The notes: a model not told the origin generated them from the letters alone. Counted from the stretch's first letter, positions 9,181 to 19,960 are shown. The stretch: DNA of 64,000 bases from SZAS-103 sp043747745 (GCA_043747745.1 JAYTOP010000096.1:62001-126000), one strand, 5' to 3'. Made by a program: numbers and translations.

Positions 9181-12100
9181 TGTGCCGGCCCACCCATCGT
9201 CCGCTCCGTCGTTGCGATCGCATACATTTCACCGGACTCGTCCAGAAGAGCGGTGGAGATGATCGACACCGCCATGACAGCGCCTTGTTTGCTGATCCGT
9301 TGGGTTCGGTAGGGTTCCAGCACTTCATCCCGACTCAGTTGTCGCAGCGTGACCAGGGCCTTCTCACGCAATGCTTCGGGGATACGATCCCGCACGTTCA
9401 TGAGCAGCGCCTCGGCTTCGCTCCAGCCATACATCCTGACGGCACCAGGGTTCCAGGCAAGGATGCGGCCGCCCAGGTCCTGCACCGTAATGGCATCGTG
9501 TGCGTCGCGCACGACCACGGCCAGGCGCAGCAGTTCATTGGCTTTGTGCAATGCCTCCCGCGTCTGCACAGTCTCGGTGATGTCGATAAACGAGATCACC
9601 GCGCCCTCGATCACATTGTCGAGGGTGCGATACGGCAGGATGCGCATGGTGTGCCATTTCCCGTTGGTGGTCTGCACGTCCATTGATTTGGGTATCAGCG
9701 TGTTCAGCACCTCGCGCAGGTCAGCCACAAGGCTGTCGTATCCGATCATGTTGGAGACAATGTGACTGACCGGCCTGCCTACGTCGCTCTGGATCAGGTT
9801 GATGATGAGGCTGGCGGCGGGGGTAAAGCGCAGTATGCGCAGTTGATGGTCGACAAACACGGTGCCGATGCCGGTGCCGGCCAGCAGGTTGTTCATGTCG
9901 TTGTTGACCCGCGACAGATCGACGACTTTGGTCTGCAACTCGGTATTGACAGTGTTCAATTCCTCGTTGACGGACTGCAACTCCTCCTTGGAGGTTTCCA
10001 TCTCCTCGTTGGTGGATTGCAACTCCTCGTTCACCGACTGCATTTCTTCGTTCGAGGACTTCAACTCTTCATTGGAGCTCTCCAGTTCCTCGTGAGTGCT
10101 CTGAAGATAGTCGTCCTTGATGCGCAATTCGTTCAGCAGCTCTACAACGCGGTGCTCGGCATCGGAGTCAGCACCTCGGATTGCGGGATTGCCTTCGGCG
10201 TGGGCTGGCACAGCCGCCGGCTGCACGGGTTCGGGCGCCGGCACGTCCTCAAGGATGGCGAGGTACAGATAGGGCCCCGCTGGCGTTGGCAAGGCAGGCG
10301 CTGCAGGTGCCTTGGGTGATGCCGGCGACGAAAAAGAAACGGCAGGGCCTACCGGCACCGGGCAGACCGTCAGGTTGATAAAAGTGAAGTGTCCGTTGGT
10401 TTTGACGCGTAGGCCTGGGCAGCGCACGGTTTGCCGGGTGCGGGCCGCATGGTGCAAGGCCTTGGCCAGAGGACGGCGCAGGCCTTCGCGGGCCATTTTC
10501 AGGATATTGCTGACGCCGGCTTCTCCCGGGGCTGGCTCCAGGTACATGCCGGTGCGGCCATGCAGGTACAGGATGTCGCCCTGATCGTTGACGAGCGCGC
10601 TGTTAGGCGCAAGTTGCCGCAACAGCGCTTGTTCGGTCAGTTCGCGCATGGGCAGTTTGGCCGGGAATGCCGCCCTTGCGATGCCGCTCCTTGTGGAGGG
10701 CCCCGCATCCAGGGTCGTCAAGGGTGGCAGGAGGTGCGCGACGGCCCTGCGCTCCCTGCCGTGAACATTCTCTTTGCGCTGGTACAGTTTTGCCTTGCGG
10801 TCCAGCACGGCAAATGACTCGCTGAAATCGCCCACGCCTTCGGACGTGCCCAGGAACAGCACCCCACCGTGTCTCAGGGCGTAATGGAACAGTGGGATGA
10901 GCTTTTTCTGCAGCTCCAAGTTCATGTAAATGAGCAGGTTGCGGCACGTGATCAGGTCGAGCCTGGAAAAGGGCGGGTCCTTGATGACGTCCTGCTCGGA
11001 AAACACCAGCATGTCGCGGATGCCTTTGTGCACGCGGTAGGCGCTCCCGTCCGCCTCTGCGCTGAAAAAGCGTGCCAGTCGTTCCGGGGAGATGTCGGCG
11101 GCAATGCTGGCCGGATACAGGCCACTGCGGGCGGTGGCGATTGCCCGGCTGTCGATGTCGGTGGCGAAAAGCTGCACCATGAAATGTTGTTTGAGCGACT
11201 CCATGCGCTCCTGCAGCAGGATGGCGATGGAATAGGCCTCCTCGCCGGTGGAGCACCCGGTGCACCAGACGCGAACCGTCGAGCCCGCAGGCTTGTCCTC
11301 AAAGAGCTTCGGGATGACCTGGTCCTCAAGCACCTTGAAGGCATCCGGATCACGGAAGAAATTGGTCACGCCGATCAGCAGGTCACGAAACAGCGCCTCC
11401 GCCTCTGTTGGCGTCTGCTGCAGAAACCTGACGTAACTCTCCAGCGCATCGATCTGGTGAACGGCCATGCGTCGTTCGACGCGACGATTGATGGTGCTGG
11501 GCTTGTATTGGGAAAAGTCATGACCGGTCTGGGCGCGTAACAGGACGAAGATCTTTTTCAGTGCACCCTCTGCCTTGGGCGTATCCACGGAAACGGGCAC
11601 CCGGTTCTGGCCGAAGGCGCGCCTGACATAGGCGATGAGCCGCGCAGGCATTTCGGCCGGCGGCAGTTCGTAGTCCACCAGGCCGGTGGAAATTGCGCTG
11701 CGCGGCATGCCGTCGAACTCGGTGGATTCGGGAGTCTGCACCATGACCATGCCGCCTTCGCCCTTGATTGCACGCACGCCTTGGGTGCCATCGCTGCCGG
11801 TGCCCGAAAGCACAACGCCGATGGCCCGCTGACCCTGGTCCTGGGCGAGCGAACGAAAGAAAAAGTCGATCGGTAGTCGCTGGCCGCGTGGCGCGGAGGG
11901 TTCGAGCAATTGCAGCGTGCCGTTCAGAAAGGCCATGTCGCGATTGGGCGGAATGATGTAGACGCAGTTGATCTGCACCACCATGGCGTCCTCGACTTCG
12001 AACACTTGCATGCGGGTACAGCGCTGGATCAGCTCGCTGAGGATGCTCTTGTGATCCGGGGCGAGGTGCTGCACCAGCACGAAGGCCATTCCCGTATCGG

Positions 12101-12287
12101 CGCCTGCAGGTATGCCCGAGAAGAAAGCCTCGAACGCCGCGAGTCCACCGGCCGAGGCGCCGATACCAACAATCGGGAAACTGGAATGGGCGGCCGTTTG
12201 CGCGGAGTTGTCCGCCGAAGCGGCAGAATCGGGCCGCGCCACGATGGATGACGGGCTGACTTTCTTGTTCGTTTTTCTGGTTGTCAT
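9177..12287 (-). CDS. CheB-CheR-coiled coil-PAS-PAS fusion signalling protein
   Basis: A 1036-residue fusion. CheB methylesterase domain (about 37-220) has its triad: Ser in GIGASAGG, His in VQHL, Asp in GTGSDG. CheR methyltransferase follows (about 245-500) with the SAM pocket WCTGCSTGEEAYS and LITCRNLLIYMN. A highly regular coiled coil (about 716-799) carries many EEL/NEE heptad-like units, then two PAS domains (about 800-905 and 918-1030). The start ATG 12287 is preceded by GGGATGG; the upstream open frame is Arg-rich and unlikely. The kinase domain that often ends such proteins is absent here but is encoded by the next, overlapping gene, so the pair looks like a split version of a methyl-transfer-regulated kinase. 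The substrate may be its own linker or a partner, since no receptor gene is nearby. Confidence 0.9.
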   Translation of the reverse strand: MTTRKTNKKVSPSSIVARPDSAASADNSAQTAAHSSFPIVGIGASAGGLAAFEAFFSGIPAGADTGMAFVLVQHLAPDHKSILSELIQRCTRMQVFEVEDAMVVQINCVYIIPPNRDMAFLNGTLQLLEPSAPRGQRLPIDFFFRSLAQDQGQRAIGVVLSGTGSDGTQGVRAIKGEGGMVMVQTPESTEFDGMPRSAISTGLVDYELPPAEMPARLIAYVRRAFGQNRVPVSVDTPKAEGALKKIFVLLRAQTGHDFSQYKPSTINRRVERRMAVHQIDALESYVRFLQQTPTEAEALFRDLLIGVTNFFRDPDAFKVLEDQVIPKLFEDKPAGSTVRVWCTGCSTGEEAYSIAILLQERMESLKQHFMVQLFATDIDSRAIATARSGLYPASIAADISPERLARFFSAEADGSAYRVHKGIRDMLVFSEQDVIKDPPFSRLDLITCRNLLIYMNLELQKKLIPLFHYALRHGGVLFLGTSEGVGDFSESFAVLDRKAKLYQRKENVHGRERRAVAHLLPPLTTLDAGPSTRSGIARAAFPAKLPMRELTEQALLRQLAPNSALVNDQGDILYLHGRTGMYLEPAPGEAGVSNILKMAREGLRRPLAKALHHAARTRQTVRCPGLRVKTNGHFTFINLTVCPVPVGPAVSFSSPASPKAPAAPALPTPAGPYLYLAILEDVPAPEPVQPAAVPAHAEGNPAIRGADSDAEHRVVELLNELRIKDDYLQSTHEELESSNEELKSSNEEMQSVNEELQSTNEEMETSKEELQSVNEELNTVNTELQTKVVDLSRVNNDMNNLLAGTGIGTVFVDHQLRILRFTPAASLIINLIQSDVGRPVSHIVSNMIGYDSLVADLREVLNTLIPKSMDVQTTNGKWHTMRILPYRTLDNVIEGAVISFIDITETVQTREALHKANELLRLAVVVRDAHDAITVQDLGGRILAWNPGAVRMYGWSEAEALLMNVRDRIPEALREKALVTLRQLSRDEVLEPYRTQRISKQGAVMAVSIISTALLDESGEMYAIATTERTMGGPAQ

Positions 12288-12539
12288 GTTTCCATCCCGG
12301 CACCTGATTGGCGCGTCCCGCTGCATGGTACGCCGCTCGGAACGCGGGGCTCGTTGCATTTGCTGTCGGGACTCTTTTGTGTAGCGCTGTCCTCGCGCAT
12401 CGTCCCGACCAACGTATTTCGCAGTTTTTCGGCACCTGGCAGGCTGTTGGGAAATACCCCGATTCGATGTTGTGCATGGCACGGATCACGCGTTGCTGAT
12501 CGCGGTGCGACGGCCATCAATCCTCGTTCGCGGGCGCAT
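12288..12539. other. intergenic region upstream of the CheB-CheR operon
   Basis: The 252 bases between two minus-strand genes must hold the promoter of the four-gene signalling operon, whose genes overlap or nearly touch. I see no convincing -35/-10 pair, terminator or palindrome by eye. Confidence 0.4.
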
Positions 12540-13079
12540 TCACGAATGCCGATTCCCCCGCCCGATCGCGTCGAACAACTCCCCGCCCAGCTTTTCCAGA
12601 AAAGTCCTGCCGTCAGGTTTCTTCACGGTCGGGTCGTCGGGTGCTGCGCGCATCTCCGCCAGGTCCGATTCCCACATTTCGCGATCCTCTTCCGGAAGGA
12701 TCGTGCCGTCGGGCAGGAAGCACATGTCGGTTTCATCGTCCATGACGACCAGGCCCAGTCCGCTCGCCGCGTCGACGGCGTGGGCGATCTGGCGGATGCA
12801 TGCGTCGGACGGGATCGATAGGCGAAGCACCGCCGACCTGCATGTGGCCGCGCGTTGACGTGGGTCGCTGCCCCAGAACGCAGTCAGGCTGGCGTCTTTT
12901 TTCTTCGCTTCGGCGTCGTCGTCGTAGCGTTGGGCGAGCAGGGAGCCGAATTCGCTGAACCTGGCATTGGCCGAGTCGCTGAGCGCTTCAAGCCGCTCCG
13001 CCGTGGCGATGGCCTCGTCGCGGCTGGTCGGCAGGGGTGCGTGGCGGGACGGATCCCAAATGCAAAGGTCGTAGCTCAA
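12540..13079 (-). CDS. hypothetical protein with YDLCIWDP N-terminus
   Basis: A 179-residue soluble, acidic protein (LSYDLCIWDPSRHAPLPTS...). I choose TTG 13079 as start because GGAG lies six bases before it and the N-terminus (S-Y-D-L-x-I-W-D-P) resembles a widespread family of small uncharacterised bacterial proteins; the open frame upstream is Arg-rich noise. No signal peptide or membrane segment. C-terminus contains TFLEKLGGELFDAIGR. It follows the 56-residue small gene and the frameshifted lipoprotein gene on the same strand. Function unknown. Confidence 0.65.
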   Translation of the reverse strand: MSYDLCIWDPSRHAPLPTSRDEAIATAERLEALSDSANARFSEFGSLLAQRYDDDAEAKKKDASLTAFWGSDPRQRAATCRSAVLRLSIPSDACIRQIAHAVDAASGLGLVVMDDETDMCFLPDGTILPEEDREMWESDLAEMRAAPDDPTVKKPDGRTFLEKLGGELFDAIGRGNRHS

Positions 13080-13224
13080 GTTGTGTCTCCATGGCTGGTG
13101 GGGCTTGTTGATCCTGTGTCTTGCGCTGCATGCCTGCCTGCGTTTCGATCCTATCCTGCATCTGCATCTGCATCTGCTCCGCGCGCGCACATCGAACTGC
13201 CTTTGCAACGAAGTCAGCACAAGA

Positions 13225-13395
13225 TCAATCAACTTCTTTCGAACAATGACCGGGCTCGTCAGCGGTCGGCGGGTTCGTGCTGTCGAGGCGTTCGGCGCAT
13301 TCCGTCTCCAGCATTTCAAGATACGCATCGAGCGTCTTGCCATCGGCCTGCGCTTCCTTCGTTGCGGCTGCTTTCAATGCCGTCGTCAAGGTCAT
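13225..13395 (-). CDS. small hypothetical protein (56 residues)
   Basis: A short reading frame starting at ATG 13395, ten bases after the stop of the DUF4034-like lipoprotein gene. It encodes MTLTTALKAAATKEAQADGK at its start, continues with LDAYLEMLETECAERL and ends CSKEVD. Codon choice (third-position G/C), amphipathic helical character and tight spacing behind the previous stop all favour a real coupled gene, although no strong ribosome site is visible. Family not recognised. Confidence 0.55.
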   Translation of the reverse strand: MTLTTALKAAATKEAQADGKTLDAYLEMLETECAERLDSTNPPTADEPGHCSKEVD

Positions 13396-13405
13396 CCGCA
13401 GACGC

Positions 13406-14921
13406 TTAACGCTCCTGGTTCGCCGGCGCGCCCGGATTCTTGAGTTCGTTCAATTGCGCGATCTCTCCCTGGACTCCGGGATCGCCCGCATTGGCGAGCT
13501 TTCGGAAGCGCGCGTCGGCATCCGCTGCGCCGGGATCGTGGGTGGCGTAGAGGAACAGGGCGTGCAGGTACAGCGCTTCGGAATCGTCGGGAAATTCTTC
13601 GGCGAGTTGCTTCGCGCACGGAAGTCCGTGTTCGCTGTCGGCTTCCGACGCGTAGGATCTGCACAACGCCTTCAGCGCCCACTGGTAGTTTTCCTTCTGC
13701 CCTGGGTTCCCCAAGACTTTTTGCAGCTCCGCGCGTTCCTCGCCGATTCGATGCAAGTCGAGGAAGACCATCGCCAGGTCCGCGTCGTTCCTGCACCCGC
13801 AATCGTCCGGTTGCGCGGCGGCGTGAAGCGCATCGGTCAGTGCATGCGGGCGATCGCCCATGCGCGTGCGCAATGCCGCGCGATCGATGAGGAAATTGGC
13901 CTCATTCGGTGCGAAGCGCAGCGCCTGCGAGATGTGGGTCAAGGCTTTGGGGAAGTTCCCAGCCTGTTCGGCCGCAACGCCAGCCTTGGCGAGGTAGAAC
14001 GGATCGGGCGCCATGAGCGCCGTGTGCTCGAGCCCGGCCGCGATCGGCGCCAGCTTGGAATCGTCGCTCCAACCCATATAGACCCTGCGGCCGATGCCTT
14101 TCGCAAGCAAGGAGGCGAGCATCGGACTGTTCGGTTCGCGCAGGCGGATTTGTTCGACCACGCGATCCAGCGCGTCGAACGAGCCTCCCCAACGCGGATC
14201 GGCTGCGGTCAACAGCATGCTGTTGACGTGCCAGGACAGCGGATCGATCCTGCTGCAATGCTGCGCGGCCGCTTCGTGCAGGGCCGCAGCGCCGACGATG
14301 TCGCCGATATCCATGAGATCGACGCAGGCCGGACTCAATCTCGGCTCATCGTGAAGCGCTGATTCCAGCAACGGTACGGCGATCTTCAATTGCTCGCTCA
14401 TGCCTGCAAACTGAGGGTCGGTGGTGTCCGCAGCATATCGGCTGCCGCGAGCCTTCCAGGCGGCTCCGAGCGCTGCCTGGCCCTTGGCCATGTGGGGCGA
14501 AGGCGCTTCCCCGCGATTTCGCAAGCCAATCGTCGGCCAGACGCTGGCCTTCGGCGGTTCCGAAGTCCTGATAGGCAGCGAACAGCGCATCGCGATGCAT
14601 CGGATCGTTGTAATGCGCGGCGAGGATTTCGGCGTATCGTCGATCGAGCTTCACCGCTCCGTCCGGCTCACTCAGCGTTGCCGCGATCTCCTTCAGGCTC
14701 GGCTCCTGCGCAAGGGAAAGCCAGCATCGGGCCTTGCCCGCGCCTGCCGGCCAGTGATTGCCCGGCAGGTCGGGAGCGGCAAGGCACGCCTGCAGCGCAG
14801 GGCGATTCGCTGCAGAAACCGAGGCCACCTCGTCGAGCGGATCGCCGTTGAATGAATCCCGGGAGCAACCATTGGCGATGCCGATCGAGAACAGGCACAA
14901 CGCCAGGCCGAAATGTTTCAT
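13406..14921 (-). pseudogene. frameshifted repeat-type lipoprotein gene (DUF4034-like)
   Basis: Two adjacent reading frames form one protein of about 504 residues. The 5' part (ATG 14921, AGGAG six bases before) has a lipoprotein signal ending IANGC and continues to ...DDWLAKSRGSAFA. The remainder, AKGQAALGAAWKARGS... to the TAA at 13406, lies in another frame. The break is a run of four G (plus strand 14494-14497) where three would keep the frame: 1516 bp in total, one more than a multiple of three. The C-terminal part is helical with tetratricopeptide-like pairs (PFYLAKAGVAAEQAGNFPKA). Domain name is from memory of the family. Either a real single-base insertion or a sequencing error. Confidence 0.7.
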
Positions 14922-15070
14922 CTTGCAACTCCTGTCTACCGCGGCCCGCATGCTCATGGTGTCCCCTTTCCCCCAGTGCAATTGCCCGCGCTCATTGTTC
15001 GGGATCAACAAGGACGCTGCCCAAGCGACGTGCGCCCGGTGCAATGGCCAGATGCCGGATGCTCGCTGCG

Positions 15071-15502
15071 CTAGGAATCCGCGATCAGTTGCACGCCATT
15101 TGTTTCGAACCATGTGTCGTCGCTCGATACAGCGGTATCAAGGGAGTTGTAGTTGATCGTCAATTCCTCATCGGCGTCGATAGCGCGAACGGCGATGAAC
15201 CGGAGAATGCGGTTTGGGGCATCTGCTTCGCACCGCAAGCCAGCAGGATTGCTGTGGTTGTAGATGCTGCCGTAGCCCAGCACGATGGCCGGACGACGTT
15301 GCTGCAGGCCGAGAAGCTTGCCCCATCCGAATACGATCCGCTTGATATCCATCGGCAGTTGCCGGCCAGGCAGTGGCTCGAAGGGGACGACAGGGCAGGC
15401 TTCCACGACGTCACCCTGCTTGAACGCACGGCCTGCGAAAGCACCCCGGCCTCTCGGTGTGCCTGTTTCCTTGATGTACACAGCGGGCGGCTGGATCAGC
15501 AT
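15071..15502 (-). CDS. SET-domain protein (putative lysine methyltransferase)
   Basis: A 143-residue protein that is almost only a SET domain. Visible motifs: GRGAFAGRAFKQGDVVE (opening strands), SIYNHSNPAGLRCEAD (the NHS pseudoknot element) and ELTINYNSL (closing Glu and catalytic Tyr). No post-SET cysteine cluster is present, as in other compact bacterial SET proteins. I take ATG 15502; an in-frame TTG at 15574 would add 24 unlike residues. SET enzymes transfer methyl groups from SAM to protein lysines; the bacterial target is unknown. It lies 149 bases upstream of the broken lipoprotein gene on the same strand. Confidence 0.75.
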   Translation of the reverse strand: MLIQPPAVYIKETGTPRGRGAFAGRAFKQGDVVEACPVVPFEPLPGRQLPMDIKRIVFGWGKLLGLQQRRPAIVLGYGSIYNHSNPAGLRCEADAPNRILRFIAVRAIDADEELTINYNSLDTAVSSDDTWFETNGVQLIADS

Positions 15503-15855
15503 GGCGAGTCGGTCGTCCAATGTTTGCCAAGTCGGGAGACGGCAATGTGCGCTGGATGGTTGTGTGCGGCGCAAGGCCTGTCAAGCGACACCACCGGCCA
15601 CGAGGTGCGTGGACGCCAGGAATTCGCGATGACGCAATTTCGGCGGCGCATTGATCCAGGAAAAGAACGTTCCTGGAAAATGCCTCGTGCCCCGACCTGT
15701 GACGTGCGAGCGAACCTTGCTTGCGATGGATGAGGCTTGGCGTAGACGCATGTTGTCGCACCCTCTCAAGACACACGGGGCCAGCAGCCGAGGGCGAGCA
15801 GCGGGGCAAACTCAGCCCATTCCATGGTCCCGTCCCGGGTCGGCTTCATGCGACG
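15503..15855. other. intergenic, divergent promoters; one inverted repeat
   Basis: This 353-base gap separates the SET gene (minus) from the sensor remnant (plus). The only clear structure is a perfect inverted repeat CCAGGAA (15656-15662) / TTCCTGG (15670-15676) with a seven-base spacer, which could be an operator or small hairpin. No convincing gene. Confidence 0.4.
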
Positions 15856-17078
15856 ATGAACAACCTCCTTCGCTGGGCAGGCGGGTTACTGCTCACCTTG
15901 GCCCCGCTGCTTGCGACCGCAGAAACCCTGCGCGGCATGCCGCTGTTGCGCCGGTATGGGCCGGAGGACTGCAACGTCAGTCCGCAGCAGTTGGGCATCG
16001 CAGTGGATCGCGAGGGTCGACTGTATGTCGGAAACAACGAAGGCGTGCTTCGCTACGACGGCAACAAGTGGCAACTGACGACCTTGCCCGGCAAGCAGTC
16101 TGGCCGCGGCGTCGTGCTCGGCCAGGATGGTCGCATCTATGTCGGCAGCTACGACAGCTTCGGCGTCCTCGCGACCACGGCGGACGGTGAAGTTGCCTAC
16201 GAGGATCTGTTGACCGCCGACGGACTCAAGGGCACCGATCGCAACGTCGGCATCATGTGAACCGGTGTGACAACCGACGAAGGCATGTATTTCCGCACCG
16301 AACACACGTTGCATTTCCTCAGCTACAACCGCACCCGTTCCGGGCATTGGCGGAACTTCGCGACAGCGATCCGTATGAGCACTTCTTCGTGATCCTGCGC
16401 AGCAAGGGCCGCTGGCAACTCGATTTCACCCTGCCGCTGAATGGCGCAAGCGCTGCCAACCTGCATGAAACCGGCCGCAACGAAATCTGCTTCGGCGATT
16501 CCCGCGGCGGGCCGCAGCGCTGGACTCTGGATATCGTCAACCACAAGCTCTTGCGGAAGGACGACTACGGCCGCAGCGATGGACTGCAACTCGATCCGCA
16601 CACGGGCAGCTCCCTGTACCTGCTTGATGGCCAGCTCCACGTGCTCTCGGGCGACCGGAGTTTTCGCTTCGATACCGCGCGCTTCCTGCCCGACACCGGG
16701 CCGCCGTTCTCCCTGATCGACCGACCGGATGAATTGCGGGTCGAACAGACGCCGCTCGGTACCTATGCCTTCAGCAGCTGGCAATTGCTGTTCCGGGCCG
16801 CAGGACAGGCCGCATGGAAGACCTTGCAGCTCGGCTGGCAACTCGCCGCGGGCTTCAGCAGGCTTCGGTTCAACCAGGACGGGGTGATGCGTGTCGCCAC
16901 CTGGGGTGGGCTGCTGCAATTCGACCCGGGCGAGAAGCAACGGATGCCAGTGCCATTGGTGCTGGGCTTTGGCCAGATCACGGCCGAGAGTCCTGACGGC
17001 CGAGATTTTCGGCGCTTGCCGGTGACCGGCCAAGCCGCGCCGGTCGAGATACCCGCCGGATACCGGGCATACGCCTGA
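15856..17078 (+). pseudogene. remnant of a propeller-type ligand-binding sensor gene
   Basis: ATG 15856 opens a signal peptide (GGLLLTLAPLLATA) followed by blade-like repeats typical of two-component-regulator propellers (RLYVGNNEGVLRYDG, RIYVGSYDSFGVL). The frame hits TGA at 16258-16260, continues readable for ~28 codons (TDEGMYFRTEHTLHFLSYN), then coding sense moves to another frame from about 16350 (LAELRDSDPYEHFFVILRS) to TGA 17078. In relatives I recall, ~200 residues lie between these two parts and a Y_Y_Y domain plus an output domain follow; both are missing. So the gene has a nonsense codon, an internal deletion with frameshift and a lost 3' end. It is almost certainly non-functional. 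Confidence 0.7.
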
Positions 17079-17096
17079 CACAACGGGAGATTCGTG

Positions 17097-17612
17097 ATGC
17101 CTGCCAAGTCCTCGCTTTCACTCGTTCTTGCCACGGTGCTGGCGGCATGGGTCGCCGTGGTGCCCGCACATGCCAAGACAGTCGCGTTCTCGGGCTACAC
17201 CTGGGACGTGCGTTCCGGCACGGGCGGGCCGCGGCCGAACCAATGGAACGCCAGCAACGCTTGGGTCGATGCCGCCGGAGCGCTGCACCTCAAGGTGGGG
17301 AGGAGGAGCGGCGTCTGGACATGCGCCGAGGTGACCCTGGATCAGCGTCTCGGCTTCGGCACGTATGAGTTCAAGATCACCGGTCCGATCGATCAGCTCG
17401 ACAGGAACGTGTTTCGCTCGTTACGAGGATTCACCAGCGGCAACACGCCCGCCTTCGGGCAGTGGAGTTATCGACCGACCAATCCGTCCAGCCATATCCC
17501 GCAGAATCCACTGCCGGTGCATCTGAACCTGTGGCTGTTCCAGGGCCATGCGCCCACGAATGGCCAGACGGTGGAAATCGTCATCAACAATTTCCGCTTC
17601 ACGCCGCAGTGA
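17097..17612 (+). CDS. GH16-like secreted protein lacking the catalytic segment
   Basis: The frame encodes 171 residues with a signal peptide (LVLATVLAAWVAVVPAHA) and a glycoside-hydrolase-16-like jelly-roll: FSGYTWDVRSGTGGPRPNQW, RSGVWTCAEVTL, LGFGTYEFKITGPIDQLDRNV, then directly FRSLRGFTSGN, WSYRP, PVHLNLWLFQG and VEIVINNFRF. In family members about 75 residues, including the E-x-D-x-E catalytic strand, stand between RNV and SLRG. That stretch is absent, so the product cannot be a hydrolase by the usual mechanism. The deletion is in frame. I start at ATG 17097 (GGGAG upstream); GTG 17094 is possible. Either a decayed gene or a non-catalytic binding protein. Confidence 0.65.
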   Translation: MPAKSSLSLVLATVLAAWVAVVPAHAKTVAFSGYTWDVRSGTGGPRPNQWNASNAWVDAAGALHLKVGRRSGVWTCAEVTLDQRLGFGTYEFKITGPIDQLDRNVFRSLRGFTSGNTPAFGQWSYRPTNPSSHIPQNPLPVHLNLWLFQGHAPTNGQTVEIVINNFRFTPQ

Positions 17613-17684
17613 CCGCAAGCGACATGAGTCCATTCGCAGTTGAGAAGAGCGTGTCATCCCGTCCGGTGCACTGCTGAGGCCAAT

Positions 17685-17921
17685 CTATTTCTTGATCGCC
17701 GTCACGGCCTTGAGCGTTTCGCTGACGTGTTCTTTCGGATCGAGGTTCGAGTGCACGTGCACGATCGATCCCGACGGCGCGATCACGTAGGACGTCCGGT
17801 CGGACCACTCCGGCTTCGGGGCGAGGATGGCGTCGTATTGCTTCGCGATCTTCGCGCCCGGGTCGGCCGCGACCGGGAACTTGCCGCCGCAGTGTTCGGT
17901 TTCCTTCGAGAAAGCTGTCCT
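17685..17921 (-). pseudogene. C-terminal fragment of a peroxiredoxin (AhpC/TSA) gene
   Basis: Reading minus-strand, one frame gives AFSKETEHCGGKFPVAADPG, then AKIAKQYDAI, WSDRTSYVIAPSGSIVHVHS and a C-terminus KAVTAIKK ending at TAG 17685-17687. This is the second half of a peroxiredoxin. The peroxidatic-cysteine half is missing: upstream of about 17921 the sequence becomes a toxin fragment in a different frame. No start codon or ribosome site serves it. A dead relic. Confidence 0.7.
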
Positions 17922-18033
17922 GAATGTAAGCGATGCTGCGGTAGTCCTCTACCCGGTACTTCCAGAAGTCGCCAACATTTGCGTTTTTCAACGCATCGCC
18001 GATCGTGTTGCCGTGCAGGCACCCGACGTGTTC
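17912..18033 (-). pseudogene. fragment of a RelE/ParE-type toxin gene
   Basis: Minus-strand frame reads NTIGDALKNANVGDFWKYRV then EDYRSIAYIQDS. This matches the core of RelE-family mRNA interferases (L-W/F-x-Y-R-V-x-D-Y-R-x-I-x-x-I-x-D). The N-terminal helices and the final strand with the catalytic Arg are both missing, and the frame runs directly into the peroxiredoxin fragment. It lies immediately after the MacB-like gene stop. No antitoxin gene is adjacent. Family assignment is by motif only. Confidence 0.55.
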
Positions 18034-18036
18034 GTC

Positions 18037-19959
<1,923 letters not shown>

Positions 19960-19960
<1 letters not shown>

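Noticed and set aside
13156..13177. CTGCAT hexamer run as a phase-variable repeat
   Set aside because: Only about 3.5 units, located outside any convincing promoter or coding frame.
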